A stretch of DNA of 64,000 nucleotides, from NCBI RefSeq assembly GCF_002355415.1, contig NZ_AP014936.1, positions 3,571,501 to 3,635,500 on the forward strand, written 5' to 3'. This DNA is from Sulfurifustis variabilis. Its GTDB lineage: Bacteria > Pseudomonadota > Gammaproteobacteria > Acidiferrobacterales > Sulfurifustaceae. This document shows positions 52,387-60,766 of this stretch, piece by piece. Below the pieces are notes generated by a model. That model did no database searches, was not told the origin of the DNA, and saw only the letters and a program-made list of their open reading frames with translations. A program made the position numbers and the translations under genes. Numbering within the stretch: position 1 is the stretch's first letter; every line of letters begins with the position of its first letter.

Positions 52387-54891
52387 ATGAAACCCGCTGT
52401 CCGCGAGGCGCCTGCCGAAGCGCCCGAACCTGTCTGCTTCCATTGCGGCCTGCCGGTTCCGCCGGGCGCCGCGTTCGCCGTGGAGTTCGAGGGCGTGCGC
52501 AGGCCGCTGTGCTGCCGGGGCTGCGAGGCGGTCGCGCGGGCGATCATCGACGGCGGCCTGGCCGACTACTACCGCTTCCGCACCGCCGCCGCGCCCACCG
52601 GGCGCGAGGTCGTGCCGGAATTCCTGCGCCAGGCGGCCGTGTACGACCATCCGGAAGTGCAGAAGAGTTTCGTCGCGCGCGCGGGCGAGGATCTCAAGGA
52701 GGCCTCGCTGATTCTCGAAGGCATCACCTGCGCCGCATGCGTGTGGTTGAACGAGCGCCACCTTGCGCGCCTGCCCGGCGTGCGCGAGGTCGCGATCAAC
52801 TACGCCACCCGGCGCGCGCGCGTGGTCTGGGACGAGCGGCGGATCCGCCTGAGCGAGATCATCGAGGCGGTCTCGCGAATCGGGTACCTCGCGCACCCGT
52901 ACGACCCGGTGCGCAGCCAGCGACTCCTCGAGCGCGAGCGCAAGCAGATGCTCCGGCGCCTCGGCGTCGCGGGCATCCTCGGCATGCAGGTGATGACGCT
53001 CTCGGTCGCGCTCTATGTCGGCGACTGGTCCGGCGTCGAGGCGCAGCTCCGCACCTTCTTCCACTGGATCAGCCTCGGGCTCACCCTGCCGGTGCTGCTT
53101 TACTCCGCGCAACCTTTTTTCCGCGCGGCGTGGCGCGACCTGCGCATGGGGCAGCCCGGGATGGACGTGCCGGTGGCGCTCGGCATGACGGCGGCCTTCG
53201 CGGGCAGCCTCTGGGCGACCGTGACCGGTCAAGGCGTCATCTACTATGACGCCGTCGCCATGTTCGCGTTCTTCCTTCTCGGCGCGCGCTACCTCGAGCT
53301 CGCCGCGCGCAGCCGCGCGTCCGAGGCGTCGGAGTCGCTGGTCCACGCCCAGCCGGCGCTCGCGACGCGGCTCACCGCCGACGGCGAGGAGCAGGTGCCG
53401 GCCGCCGAGCTCGATCCGGGCGACCGGGTGCGGGTGCGGCCGGGCGAGAGCATCCCGGCCGACGGTCGCGTGGCCGAGGGCGCGTCGAGCGCCGACGAGT
53501 CGCTGCTCACCGGGGAAAGCCTGCCGGTCGCCAAGCGCGTGGGCGACCATCTGATCGCGGGCAGCCTCAACGTCGAGAGCCCGCTCACGCTCCTGGTCGA
53601 GCGGGCGGGTGCGGAGACGACGCTCTCCGCGATGCTGCGCCTGCTCGAGCGCGCGGCCGGCGAGAAACCTCGCCTCTCGCGACTCGCCGATCGCGTCGCC
53701 GGATGGTTCGTGCTCGGTGTGCTCGCGCTCGCCGCCCTCGTCGCGATGCTGTGGTGGCACCGCGACCCGACGCAGTGGCTCCCCGTCACCATCGCCGTGC
53801 TCGTGGTCACGTGCCCGTGCGCGCTTTCGCTCGCCACGCCGACGGCGATCACCGCCGCGATCGGACGGCTCACGCGGATAGGACTGCTCGTGACGCGCGC
53901 GGACGCCCTCGAGCGGCTCGCGCGCGCCACGCACGTGATCTTCGACAAGACCGGCACCCTCACCGCCGGACGGCTGCGGCTGGCCCGCACGGAGCTCTTC
54001 GGACTGATGGGCACGACGGACGCGCTCGCCATCGCATCCGCCCTCGAGCGGCACTCCGAGCACCCGATCGCACGGGCGTTGGTCGAGGCGGGCGCCGACG
54101 CGCCCCGACGCGAGGCGAGCGAGGTGACGGCGACCCCCGGCGCCGGCCTCGCGGGCAGCGTGGACGGAGAGCGTTATTGCATCGGGACGCCGGCCTACGT
54201 CGCGGACCAGACGGGCCTCGTGCCCGACGCAGTGCGGCTCACGGCGCTCGCCGCCGAAGGCGGGACGCTGGTGTGCCTCGCGGGAACGCACGAGATGAAG
54301 GCCGTTTTCGTCCTGGCCGACGAGCTGCGGCCCGACGCGGCCGCTGTCGTTGCGGGACTCAGGGCGCGCGGCAAGGCCGTTCACCTGGCGACGGGCGACC
54401 ACGGGGCGGCCGCCCGGCATGTCGCGGCCGCCGCAGGCATCGACACCGTGGCGCACGACCTCTCCCCCGCCGACAAGCTGGCGTACGTCCAGCGCCTGCA
54501 GCGCGACGGCGCGATCGTCGCGATGGTGGGCGACGGCGTCAACGACGCGCCCGTCCTCGCGGCGGCCGACGTCTCGGTCGCCATGGGCGGGGGCGCGCAG
54601 GTGGCTGCCGCGAGCGCGGACGCCATTCTTCTCTCGCGCCGCCTCGAGCACGTGCTCGACGCCGTCGACACGGCCGGGCGCACCCTCGCCGTGATCCGGC
54701 AGAACCTCGCCTGGGCGATCCTCTACAACGTCGTCGCCCTGCCCGCGGCCGCGGCCGGCTTCGTGAGCCCGTGGCTGGCGGCGATCGGCATGTCGGCGAG
54801 CAGCCTCCTGGTGGTCGCGAACGCCATGCGCCTGCTGCGCCGGCGACCGGCCGCCGGTTCGGCGCGCGCGCCCGTCCCCGCCCCCGCCTGA
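52387..54891 (+). CDS. ccoI: Copper-transporting P1B-type ATPase CcoI (FixI)
   Basis: An 834-residue heavy-metal ATPase supplying copper for the cbb3 active site. N-terminal Cys-rich segment ([32 protein letters not shown]) typical of CcoI, heavy-metal domain CAAC (115-118), membrane motif [17 protein letters not shown] (CPC), phosphorylation site [10 protein letters not shown], and hinge [20 protein letters not shown]. Divergent from fnr across 71 bp, followed 27 bp later by ccoS. Confidence 0.95.
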   Translation: MKPAVREAPAEAPEPVCFHCGLPVPPGAAFAVEFEGVRRPLCCRGCEAVARAIIDGGLADYYRFRTAAAPTGREVVPEFLRQAAVYDHPEVQKSFVARAGEDLKEASLILEGITCAACVWLNERHLARLPGVREVAINYATRRARVVWDERRIRLSEIIEAVSRIGYLAHPYDPVRSQRLLERERKQMLRRLGVAGILGMQVMTLSVALYVGDWSGVEAQLRTFFHWISLGLTLPVLLYSAQPFFRAAWRDLRMGQPGMDVPVALGMTAAFAGSLWATVTGQGVIYYDAVAMFAFFLLGARYLELAARSRASEASESLVHAQPALATRLTADGEEQVPAAELDPGDRVRVRPGESIPADGRVAEGASSADESLLTGESLPVAKRVGDHLIAGSLNVESPLTLLVERAGAETTLSAMLRLLERAAGEKPRLSRLADRVAGWFVLGVLALAALVAMLWWHRDPTQWLPVTIAVLVVTCPCALSLATPTAITAAIGRLTRIGLLVTRADALERLARATHVIFDKTGTLTAGRLRLARTELFGLMGTTDALAIASALERHSEHPIARALVEAGADAPRREASEVTATPGAGLAGSVDGERYCIGTPAYVADQTGLVPDAVRLTALAAEGGTLVCLAGTHEMKAVFVLADELRPDAAAVVAGLRARGKAVHLATGDHGAAARHVAAAAGIDTVAHDLSPADKLAYVQRLQRDGAIVAMVGDGVNDAPVLAAADVSVAMGGGAQVAAASADAILLSRRLEHVLDAVDTAGRTLAVIRQNLAWAILYNVVALPAAAAGFVSPWLAAIGMSASSLLVVANAMRLLRRRPAAGSARAPVPAPA

Positions 54892-54918
54892 TCCCGGGCG
54901 CTGCGCTAGACTTTCCCC

Positions 54919-55095
54919 ATGGAAGTCCTCTACCTGCTGATCCCTCTCGCGGTCGTCCTCGCCGCCGTGATCGTGTGGGCCTTCTTCTGGGCGGTGCGCT
55001 CCAACCAGTTCGAGGACCTCGAGGGTCCCGCTCATCGCATTCTCATGGACGAGGACGAGAAGGCCTCGCCGCCCGGGCAGTCCGGCGACCGCTGA
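54919..55095 (+). CDS. ccoS: Cbb3 oxidase maturation protein CcoS
   Basis: A 58-residue protein: MEVLYLLIPLAVVLAAVIVW helix, then AFFWAVRSNQFEDLEGPAHR ILMDEDE. The AVRSGQFDDLEGPA-RIL-DDD pattern is diagnostic of CcoS, required for cofactor insertion in CcoN. It directly follows ccoI, the usual pair. Confidence 0.93.
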   Translation: MEVLYLLIPLAVVLAAVIVWAFFWAVRSNQFEDLEGPAHRILMDEDEKASPPGQSGDR

Positions 55096-55102
55096 CCGCC
55101 CG

Positions 55103-56182
55103 GTGAAGGCGCGCGATCTCTACGCATCGGACTACTTCGACGCGCGCCAGCGCTTCCTGGCCGCGGCGCGCATGCACAACGCGTGGACCGCGGCCTTCCC
55201 GATCACCGCGCGCGGGCCGAAGGGCGAGGAGCTCACGATCGACACCGCCTATCTGGGCGCCGGCGCCCCGCGGCGGCTGCTCGTGGTGTCGTCCGGCACG
55301 CACGGCGTGGAGGGCTACGCCGGTACGGCGGTTCAGATCGCCTTTCTCAAGCAACTGACCGCGCGCATGCTGCGCAAGGATCAGGGCGTGCTCCTCGTGC
55401 ACGCGCTCAATCCCTACGGCTACGCGCACAACCGGCGCACCAACGAGCACAACGTCGACCTGAACCGCAACGCGCTCGAGCACTTTCCCGGGCCGGCGAA
55501 CCCGGCGTACGCGCGGCTGAACCGCTGGCTCAATCCGCCTTCGCCCCCGGGGGCGGATCTCTTCGTGCTCCGCGGGCTGGGTTACCTGCTGAGCCAGGGC
55601 CCGGCGGCCGTCAAGCAGGCGATCGCGGGCGGCCAGTACGAATTTCCGAAGGGCATCTTCTACGGCGGGACGGCGCTCGCGGAATCGACCCGGCGATTCG
55701 CCGACATCCTCGGCGACGCCTCCTTCAAGTCCGCCCAGCGCGTCGTGTACATCGATCTCCACACGGGGCTCGGACGGCGAGGCGGGTACAAGGTGCTCGT
55801 GGACTTCGAGGAGCGCAGCGAGCCGTACGCGCGAATGCGGGAATGGTTCGGCGCCAAAGCCGTGCAGGGCAACCGGCCGAAGCGCTCGATCGCGTACCGC
55901 GTGACCGGCAACCTTACCGATCTCGCGGGGCGTCTCTTCCGCGGCGCGGAGGTGTATCCCGCGGTGCTCGAGTTCGGGACCTATTCGCTCGTGCACATGA
56001 TCGGCGCCCTGCGCGCGGAGAACCGCGCGCACTTCTACGGAAAGCGGGGCTCCGCCCGCGCCACGCGCGCCCGGGACGCCCTCATCGAGACCTTCTGCCC
56101 GCGGGCGGCGGCGTGGCGCTCGGCGATCGTGCGCGGGGGGCTGCGCGTCCTGAACCAGGCCCTCGCGGCGCTCGGACGTTGA
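55103..56182 (+). CDS. DUF2817 (M14-like carboxypeptidase fold) protein
   Basis: A 359-residue protein starting at GTG, 7 bp after ccoS. Zinc-peptidase-like motifs: VVSSGTHGVEGYAG (H--E), NEHNVDLNRNAL and YIDLHTGLGRRG (third ligand and catalytic region), AVLEFGTYS near the end. DUF2817 belongs to the M14/succinylglutamate-desuccinylase-like fold. Cytoplasmic; substrate unknown. Confidence 0.85.
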   Translation: MKARDLYASDYFDARQRFLAAARMHNAWTAAFPITARGPKGEELTIDTAYLGAGAPRRLLVVSSGTHGVEGYAGTAVQIAFLKQLTARMLRKDQGVLLVHALNPYGYAHNRRTNEHNVDLNRNALEHFPGPANPAYARLNRWLNPPSPPGADLFVLRGLGYLLSQGPAAVKQAIAGGQYEFPKGIFYGGTALAESTRRFADILGDASFKSAQRVVYIDLHTGLGRRGGYKVLVDFEERSEPYARMREWFGAKAVQGNRPKRSIAYRVTGNLTDLAGRLFRGAEVYPAVLEFGTYSLVHMIGALRAENRAHFYGKRGSARATRARDALIETFCPRAAAWRSAIVRGGLRVLNQALAALGR

Positions 56183-56186
56183 GCGA

Positions 56187-56399
56187 CTAGCGCTCTTCGC
56201 GCATGCGCGCGGGGTTGTCCCGGTTCGGCAGGTCCTTGTCCGGGTGCTCGAGCTCGATCTCGAGGTGGGCGTTGCGGCTGTCTTCGGACTCGAAGTAGAT
56301 CTTGGGTGCGTTCGCGCCGCTGCCTTCCACGACGAACGGGTACCCGTCGGGGTTCGTGATGGTGTTGCCGGTGATCGGATCGGTCGTCTCGATGCGCAT
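56187..56399 (-). CDS. Small acidic protein of unknown function
   Basis: A 70-residue protein, ITGNTITNPDGYPFVVEGSG in the N-terminal half and a charged C-terminus (EDSRNAHLEIELEHPDKDLP). GGGAGGAG lies just before the ATG, so it is likely real. No signal peptide, helix or known motif. It converges with the DUF2817 gene 4 bp away. Confidence 0.7.
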   Translation of the reverse strand: MRIETTDPITGNTITNPDGYPFVVEGSGANAPKIYFESEDSRNAHLEIELEHPDKDLPNRDNPARMREER

Positions 56400-56476
56400 A
56401 CGCTCCTCCCGATTTCAGCCAGCCCCTTACTCCTGCCGCCGTTGCGGCTCGCGTGTCACCATCCGGGAGCGGCGCG

Positions 56477-56890
56477 TCAGGCCTTGCGGGCCCGGCGGCG
56501 GATCCCGAGCTGACGGCGCACGCGCGCGATCGGCACCCGGGCGCCGCGGCCGATACCCTCGCAGCGTTTTCCTTCCCGCCGCCAGGCCGCGTCGCTCCCG
56601 ACCACCTCGGGCCAGAAGGGATAATCCCGGCATTGCGCCGGGCGGGCGGCGTAAACGCGGCAGCGCTGGTCGGGCCCGAGAAACACGCACCGGTCGCCCG
56701 CCCAGCGCAGACTCTCCGTTCCGTCCTCCAGAACGGTGACGTAGCGCCGGCGGAACCAGGCTTGGGAGATCTCGAGAAGGTTCCGGATGCGGCGCTGCTC
56801 CTCGGCGGTCACCGCGACGTAATAGTCGCCGCGCCCGGTGCAGCATCCGCCGCACCCGGTGCATGAGAAGCGAAAAGCACGAGCCGACAT
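56477..56890 (-). CDS. YkgJ family zinc/iron-chelating protein
   Basis: A 137-residue YkgJ protein with FSCTGCGGCCTGRGDYYVAV at the start and RCRVYAARPAQCRDYPFWPE in the middle, the eight-Cys metal-binding pattern of the family. The ATG at 56890 places the cluster ten residues in as in homologues; upstream codons in the frame overlap the divergent cytochrome promoter. Function unknown. A second YkgJ-type gene lies at 41845. Confidence 0.85.
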   Translation of the reverse strand: MSARAFRFSCTGCGGCCTGRGDYYVAVTAEEQRRIRNLLEISQAWFRRRYVTVLEDGTESLRWAGDRCVFLGPDQRCRVYAARPAQCRDYPFWPEVVGSDAAWRREGKRCEGIGRGARVPIARVRRQLGIRRRARKA

Positions 56891-56996
56891 GCGGCGATTA
56901 TAACCACGCTCATGCATGACCGCGTCGGTCACGCTGGAGGGAGCCGACCGGCCGCTGCTAAGATACGCGCGGCCGTTGGGTAACGAGGAGGAAGCG

Positions 56997-57314
56997 ATGC
57001 GCAGGTTGCTGCCTGCCTTGGTCATCTGCGCATTCGCGTGGACCGCTCCCGCGTCGGGCGCGGGCGATCCTCTGGCCGGCGCGACGAAGTCCGGGATGTG
57101 CGCCGGCTGCCACGGGATCCCCGGCTATCGAAACGCGTACCCCGCCTACCGCGTCCCGAAGCTCGGCGGCCAGCACGCCGATTACATCGTCGCGGCCCTC
57201 AAGGCCTACCAGTCGCAGCAGCGCGGGCATCCGACCATGCAGGGCATCGCGGCCAGCCTCAGCGAGCAGGACATGGCCGATCTCGCGGCCTACTACGCGC
57301 AACCCGCTCCCTGA
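56997..57314 (+). CDS. Class I cytochrome c (CAGCH)
   Basis: A 105-residue periplasmic monoheme cytochrome c: signal peptide LPALVICAFAWTAPASG, heme site SGMCAGCHGIPGYRNAYPAY, RVPKLGGQHADYIVAALKAY and distal Met in HPTMQGIAASLSEQDMADLA. It resembles cytochrome c4/c553-like domains. GAGGAGGAA precedes the ATG. The next gene encodes a paralogue 10 bp downstream; possible electron donors to cbb3 oxidase. Confidence 0.9.
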   Translation: MRRLLPALVICAFAWTAPASGAGDPLAGATKSGMCAGCHGIPGYRNAYPAYRVPKLGGQHADYIVAALKAYQSQQRGHPTMQGIAASLSEQDMADLAAYYAQPAP

Positions 57315-57324
57315 GGGAACCCGG

Positions 57325-57636
57325 ATGCCGAAGACGACCGCGCTGCTCCTCGCCCTGCTTGCCCTTCCCGCCGCCGCGGCCGGCGACCCGGCCGCCGGCA
57401 GGGAAAAATCGAAAGCGTGCGAGCCCTGCCACGGCCCCGGGGGCAACGGCGAAAATCCGCAATTCCCGCGCCTGGCCGGACAACATCCCGACTACCTCGT
57501 GAAGGCCCTGCGCGATTACCAGACCGGCGCACGCAAGAACGCCGTGATGGCTCCGTTCGCCGCCAATCTTTCGGCTCGCGACATGGCGGACCTCGCCGCC
57601 TTCTTCGCCTCGCAGAAGGGGCTGTACACGCGCTGA
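57325..57636 (+). CDS. Class I cytochrome c (CEPCH)
   Basis: A 103-residue periplasmic cytochrome c: signal peptide [17 protein letters not shown], heme site KACEPCHGPGGNGENPQFPR, LAGQHPDYLVKALRDYQTGA and Met ligand in AVMAPFAANLSARDMADLAA. Clearly paralogous to the preceding gene; together they equal the two halves of a cytochrome c4 made as separate proteins. Confidence 0.9.
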   Translation: MPKTTALLLALLALPAAAAGDPAAGREKSKACEPCHGPGGNGENPQFPRLAGQHPDYLVKALRDYQTGARKNAVMAPFAANLSARDMADLAAFFASQKGLYTR

Positions 57637-57646
57637 GGCCGGGGCG

Positions 57647-58489
57647 CTAGCGGTTTTCCGCGGTGACGATGATGAGCTCGCCCAGGCGGTTCAGCACCGG
57701 GATGCTTTCGCACAGGCGCGACAGGCGCGAGCGGAGCTCCGGCCCGCGGCTGAGGTAGGGCAGCCGGATGCAGATCGTGCCGAGCTCGAGCCGTTTGAAA
57801 TACGGCTCGAGCTCGCGACGCAGCGCTTCGCGCGTGAAGGACCGGAAGTAGATCCCGTTTTCGTAGGTCTCTTCCTCGGGCCTGCCCTGCAATCGGCGAC
57901 GGATCTCATGGTGGTGCGCAGTGAGCACGTAACGCCCGCCCGGCCTGAGGGCGTGCGCGACGGCGGCGGAGCTCGACTGCCGCAACGCGAGCGAGGGCAG
58001 ATTGGAGTAGAGCGTCGCGAGCGCGGCGTCGAAGCGTGCGGGGGCCAGCGCCAGGCGAGAAACGTCGGCTTGCACGAGACCCGTCGTCGCGCGCGCCGAT
58101 ACGAGTGTCCGGGCCGCCTGCCGCAACGACTCGCGCGAGAAATCGATGGCCAGCACCGCGCGGCACTGCGCGGCGAGCCGGCGGGTGAACCGGCCGCTGC
58201 CGCAACCCAGTTCGAGCACCGCCTTCCCTTCGAGCCCGCCCAGCCGCGACAGCGTCGAGTCGATCTCCATGGCATCGTCGGGCGTGGCACCCGGTTCCGG
58301 GTGCTTTTCCGCCGCCCTCGCCTTTGCATCCCGGATGCGCTGCTCGCGCGCGCTGTCTTCATCGAGAACCGCATTGTTCTCGAGCAGACCGAGGATCCCT
58401 TCGGAAATGGTGTAACGCGCGGCGCAGGCCGTGCACCGCAACGTTCCGCTGCGTATCCCCGTTCCGTCCGCGCCGGTGGCTTCATCCAC
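57647..58489 (-). CDS. Class I SAM-dependent methyltransferase with zinc-ribbon N-terminus
   Basis: A methyltransferase with SAM motif I KAVLELGCGSGRFTRRLAAQ, motif II-like DVSRLALAPARFDAALATLY and a Trm112-like ribbon half (LRCTACAARYTISEGILGLL) at the N-terminus. The GTG at 58489 lacks the first Cys pair. The frame stays open upstream and encodes LVETVRCPRDAAPLEV, which would complete the ribbon. No ATG or GTG exists there, but a CTG at 58558 follows GGGAGG at good spacing. Substrate unknown. Confidence 0.8.
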   Translation of the reverse strand: MDEATGADGTGIRSGTLRCTACAARYTISEGILGLLENNAVLDEDSAREQRIRDAKARAAEKHPEPGATPDDAMEIDSTLSRLGGLEGKAVLELGCGSGRFTRRLAAQCRAVLAIDFSRESLRQAARTLVSARATTGLVQADVSRLALAPARFDAALATLYSNLPSLALRQSSSAAVAHALRPGGRYVLTAHHHEIRRRLQGRPEEETYENGIYFRSFTREALRRELEPYFKRLELGTICIRLPYLSRGPELRSRLSRLCESIPVLNRLGELIIVTAENR

Positions 58490-58761
58490 TTCCAGCGGCG
58501 CGGCGTCGCGCGGGCAACGGACGGTCTCGACGAGCTGAATGGGGAACGATAACGACAGACGGCCTCCCGCCGAACCCTTTCTGCGAGGTTTGTACTGAGT
58601 TTAGCGGCATCGGGCGCCTCCGGTGGACGGCCGTCCCGCGGCGTCCGATCCTCGCTGTTATTTCAGTCCCTTAAGCATCGATCCGCTGCTTACACCGTTT
58701 CCGGTTCCCGGGCAATGACCTGGGTCGTGCCGCCCGACGCCGGGAAGCGGTATTCGACCGG

Positions 58762-58792
58762 TTGTGACGAAAGAGCATACCCCCGTTATGAT
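58762..58792 (+). promoter_or_regulatory. Possible promoter of fisR
   Basis: In the 333 bp gap before the activator gene, TATGAT at 58787-58792 is a good -10, with TTGTGA at 58762-58767 as a -35 at a long 19-bp spacing. I see no gene in the rest of the gap beyond the likely 5' extension of the methyltransferase to 58558. Confidence 0.3.
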
Positions 58793-58822
58793 TGAGGACG
58801 CCCCCGTGGAGCGAGCGCTCGC

Positions 58823-60139
58823 ATGACCGACAAGACCCCCGCGCTGGCCAGTGTGCTCGACGCGCACCCGAACGCCTTCATACTGATCGACCGCGACTAC
58901 AACATCGTCGCGGCCAACCGGAAATACCTCGAGCGCTATCAGCATCGCGGCAAGGAGAGCCCGGTCGGCAGGAAGTGCCACGAGGTGTCCCACCGCTCGG
59001 CCCTGCCGTGCTGGCGCAACGGCGAGGACTGCCCGCACCAGCAGGTCTTCGGCACCGGCCAGCCGCACGAGGTGGTCCATCGCCACTACGACGGCAAGGG
59101 CGGCGCGCAGTACGTGCGCATCGCCGCGCATCCCATCTTCGACGAGGAGGGCAGGCTCCTCTACATCAGCGAGAGCATGCACACCTGCGCGCGCTCCGAG
59201 GAGCTCGCCGGCACGGCGGAGGCGAGCGAGATGGTCGGCCAGAGCCGTACCTTCAACCACATCCTGGGACACCTGTGCGCCGCCGCCGAGAGCGACGCGC
59301 CGATTCTCCTGACCGGGGAGACCGGATCGGGCAAGGAGCTGGCGGCGCGCCTCATCCATCGCAAGTCGGCGCGCGCCGCGCGGCCGTTCGTGCCGCTCGA
59401 CTGCACCGTCCTCACGCAGGAGCTCTGCGCCGACGAGCTCTTCGGGCACGAGAAGGGCGCCTTCACCGGGTGCGCGGGCGCGAAGCCGGGACTCTTCGAC
59501 ATCGCGCACCGCGGTACGCTTTTCCTCGACGAGATCGGCGACATGCCGCCCGCGATCCAGGCGAAGCTGCTGAGGGTGCTCGAGACCGGCACCTATCGCC
59601 GCGTCGGCGGGACCGAGCTGCAGAAGGTCGACGCGCGCCTGATCTGCGCGACGAACCGCGACCTGCGGCAGATGGTCGCCGAGGGTCGGTTCCGCGCCGA
59701 CCTGTACTACCGCATCGCGTGCGTGCATCTCGAGTTGCCGCCGCTGCGGCACCGGCGGGAGGACATCCCGGAGCTCGTGCGCCACTTCCTGGCTCAGCGG
59801 GCACCCGGGCAGGGGATCACGCCGGCGGCCATGGCGCTTCTGGCCGCGTACGACTATCCCGGGAACGTGCGCGAGCTCGCGAACCTCGTCGATCGGGCGC
59901 GCATCCTGGCGCGCGACGCCGAGATCGACGTCGCTCACCTCCCGGTGGAGCTCAAGGAAATGCGCGAGGACTGCGTGCGCCGCGATCCCGTCGCGGCGCG
60001 CATCCGTCTGGGCGACGCCGCCAGTATCCGCGACGCGCTGATGCGATTCGACGGGAACCGTCGACAGGCCGCGTCCTGGCTGGGCCTCAGCGAGCGCACG
60101 CTGTATCGCCGCCTGCGCCAGATACAGGCGGACGCCTAG
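58823..60139 (+). CDS. fisR: Sigma-54-dependent sulfane-sulfur-type activator (FisR-like)
   Basis: A 438-residue enhancer-binding protein. N-terminal PAS-like domain (SVLDAHPNAFILIDRDYNIV) carries Cys52, Cys63 and Cys70 (KCHEVSHRSALPCWRNGEDC), spacing 11 and 7, the pattern I recall for the sensing cysteines of FisR, which senses reactive sulfane sulfur. The AAA+ domain has Walker A GETGSGKE (165-172), sigma-54 loop GAFTGC (212-217) and LFLDEIGD (233-240). A Fis-type HTH closes the protein (QAASWLGLSERTLYRRLRQI). It lies directly upstream of repeat sites, a -24/-12 promoter and fccAB. Confidence 0.92.
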   Translation: MTDKTPALASVLDAHPNAFILIDRDYNIVAANRKYLERYQHRGKESPVGRKCHEVSHRSALPCWRNGEDCPHQQVFGTGQPHEVVHRHYDGKGGAQYVRIAAHPIFDEEGRLLYISESMHTCARSEELAGTAEASEMVGQSRTFNHILGHLCAAAESDAPILLTGETGSGKELAARLIHRKSARAARPFVPLDCTVLTQELCADELFGHEKGAFTGCAGAKPGLFDIAHRGTLFLDEIGDMPPAIQAKLLRVLETGTYRRVGGTELQKVDARLICATNRDLRQMVAEGRFRADLYYRIACVHLELPPLRHRREDIPELVRHFLAQRAPGQGITPAAMALLAAYDYPGNVRELANLVDRARILARDAEIDVAHLPVELKEMREDCVRRDPVAARIRLGDAASIRDALMRFDGNRRQAASWLGLSERTLYRRLRQIQADA

Positions 60140-60150
60140 CCGGACGCGAG

Positions 60151-60188
60151 TCTGCCAGGTCTGCCAGGTCTGACAGCCTGGCCTGTCA
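60151..60188 (+). promoter_or_regulatory. Probable FisR binding region (UAS)
   Basis: Just after the fisR stop lie two abutting copies of TCTGCCAGG (60151-60159, 60160-60168), a third variant TCTGACAGC, and an 18-bp palindrome TGACAG-CCTGGC-CTGTCA (60171-60188). The palindrome is centred about 106 bp upstream of the expected sigma-54 start site, the normal range for an enhancer site. Confidence 0.65.
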
Positions 60189-60259
60189 TCCGGCTCGCGG
60201 AGCCGGTTGAGCTCGTCCGCTTTTCCCGATCGGTCAATGACTTGCCGTTGCCGCGATGC

Positions 60260-60275
60260 TGGCACGCGGGTTGCT
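60260..60275 (+). promoter_or_regulatory. Sigma-54 (-24/-12) promoter of fccAB
   Basis: TGGCACG-CGGG-TTGCT matches the sigma-54 consensus TGGCACG-N4-TTGCW fully, with GG and GC separated by the required 10 bp. Transcription would start near 60286, leaving a 66-base leader before the fccA ATG. It needs an activator of the type encoded by the gene just upstream. Confidence 0.88.
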
Positions 60276-60351
60276 CTGCGCCTCGGGTGGACGCACGCGG
60301 ACGTGCACGTTGTCCGCGTGTGCCGCTTTTCGAAACGCCACAGGAGGATCG

Positions 60352-60756
60352 ATGAGAAACCGCACCATGAAGACCGCTGTACTGGCGGCCGGTCTGGTCG
60401 GGCTTTCGGCCTGCGCGACGCAGAGCCCTCCGCCCGCCTCCAGCCCCGCTGCGGCGAGAGCCGCGCCCGCGGCCCCCGCACCGGCGACGCCTCCCGGAAC
60501 GGCGTCGCTGCCGATCAGCCGCACGGCGGCGGCGAACATGGCCCACAACTGCTTCGCCTGCCACGGCCCGGACGGACACAGCCCGGGGACCATCCCGAGC
60601 CTCGACCGCCTGGACAAGAAGCGCATCGCGACGGACCTCCAGGGCTTCAAGTCCGGTGACCTGCCCTCGACGGTGATGGGGCGGCAGGCCAAGGGCTACA
60701 CGGACGCCGAAATCGAGGCGATCGCGGAGTACATCGCCGGCCTGAAGAAGAAGTGA
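60352..60756 (+). CDS. fccA: Cytochrome c subunit of flavocytochrome c sulfide dehydrogenase (lipoprotein form)
   Basis: A 134-residue monoheme cytochrome with lipobox LSACA (Cys about residue 20), a Pro/Ala linker of about 35 residues, then heme site [20 protein letters not shown] and distal region [28 protein letters not shown] precedes the ATG; an earlier in-frame start adds no signal. It takes electrons from FccB. The lipid anchor is inferred and would fix the enzyme to a membrane. Confidence 0.88.
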   Translation: MRNRTMKTAVLAAGLVGLSACATQSPPPASSPAAARAAPAAPAPATPPGTASLPISRTAAANMAHNCFACHGPDGHSPGTIPSLDRLDKKRIATDLQGFKSGDLPSTVMGRQAKGYTDAEIEAIAEYIAGLKKK

Positions 60757-60766
60757 GGGGAACCCG

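Noticed and set aside
52312-55035. 907-codon minus-strand frame opposite ccoI
   Set aside because: Arg/His/Glu-rich low-information translation lying exactly opposite CcoI with all its P-type ATPase motifs; a shadow frame.
60151-60177. Short CRISPR-like direct repeats
   Set aside because: Three abutting 9-mers without spacers; better explained as protein-binding repeats before a sigma-54 promoter.
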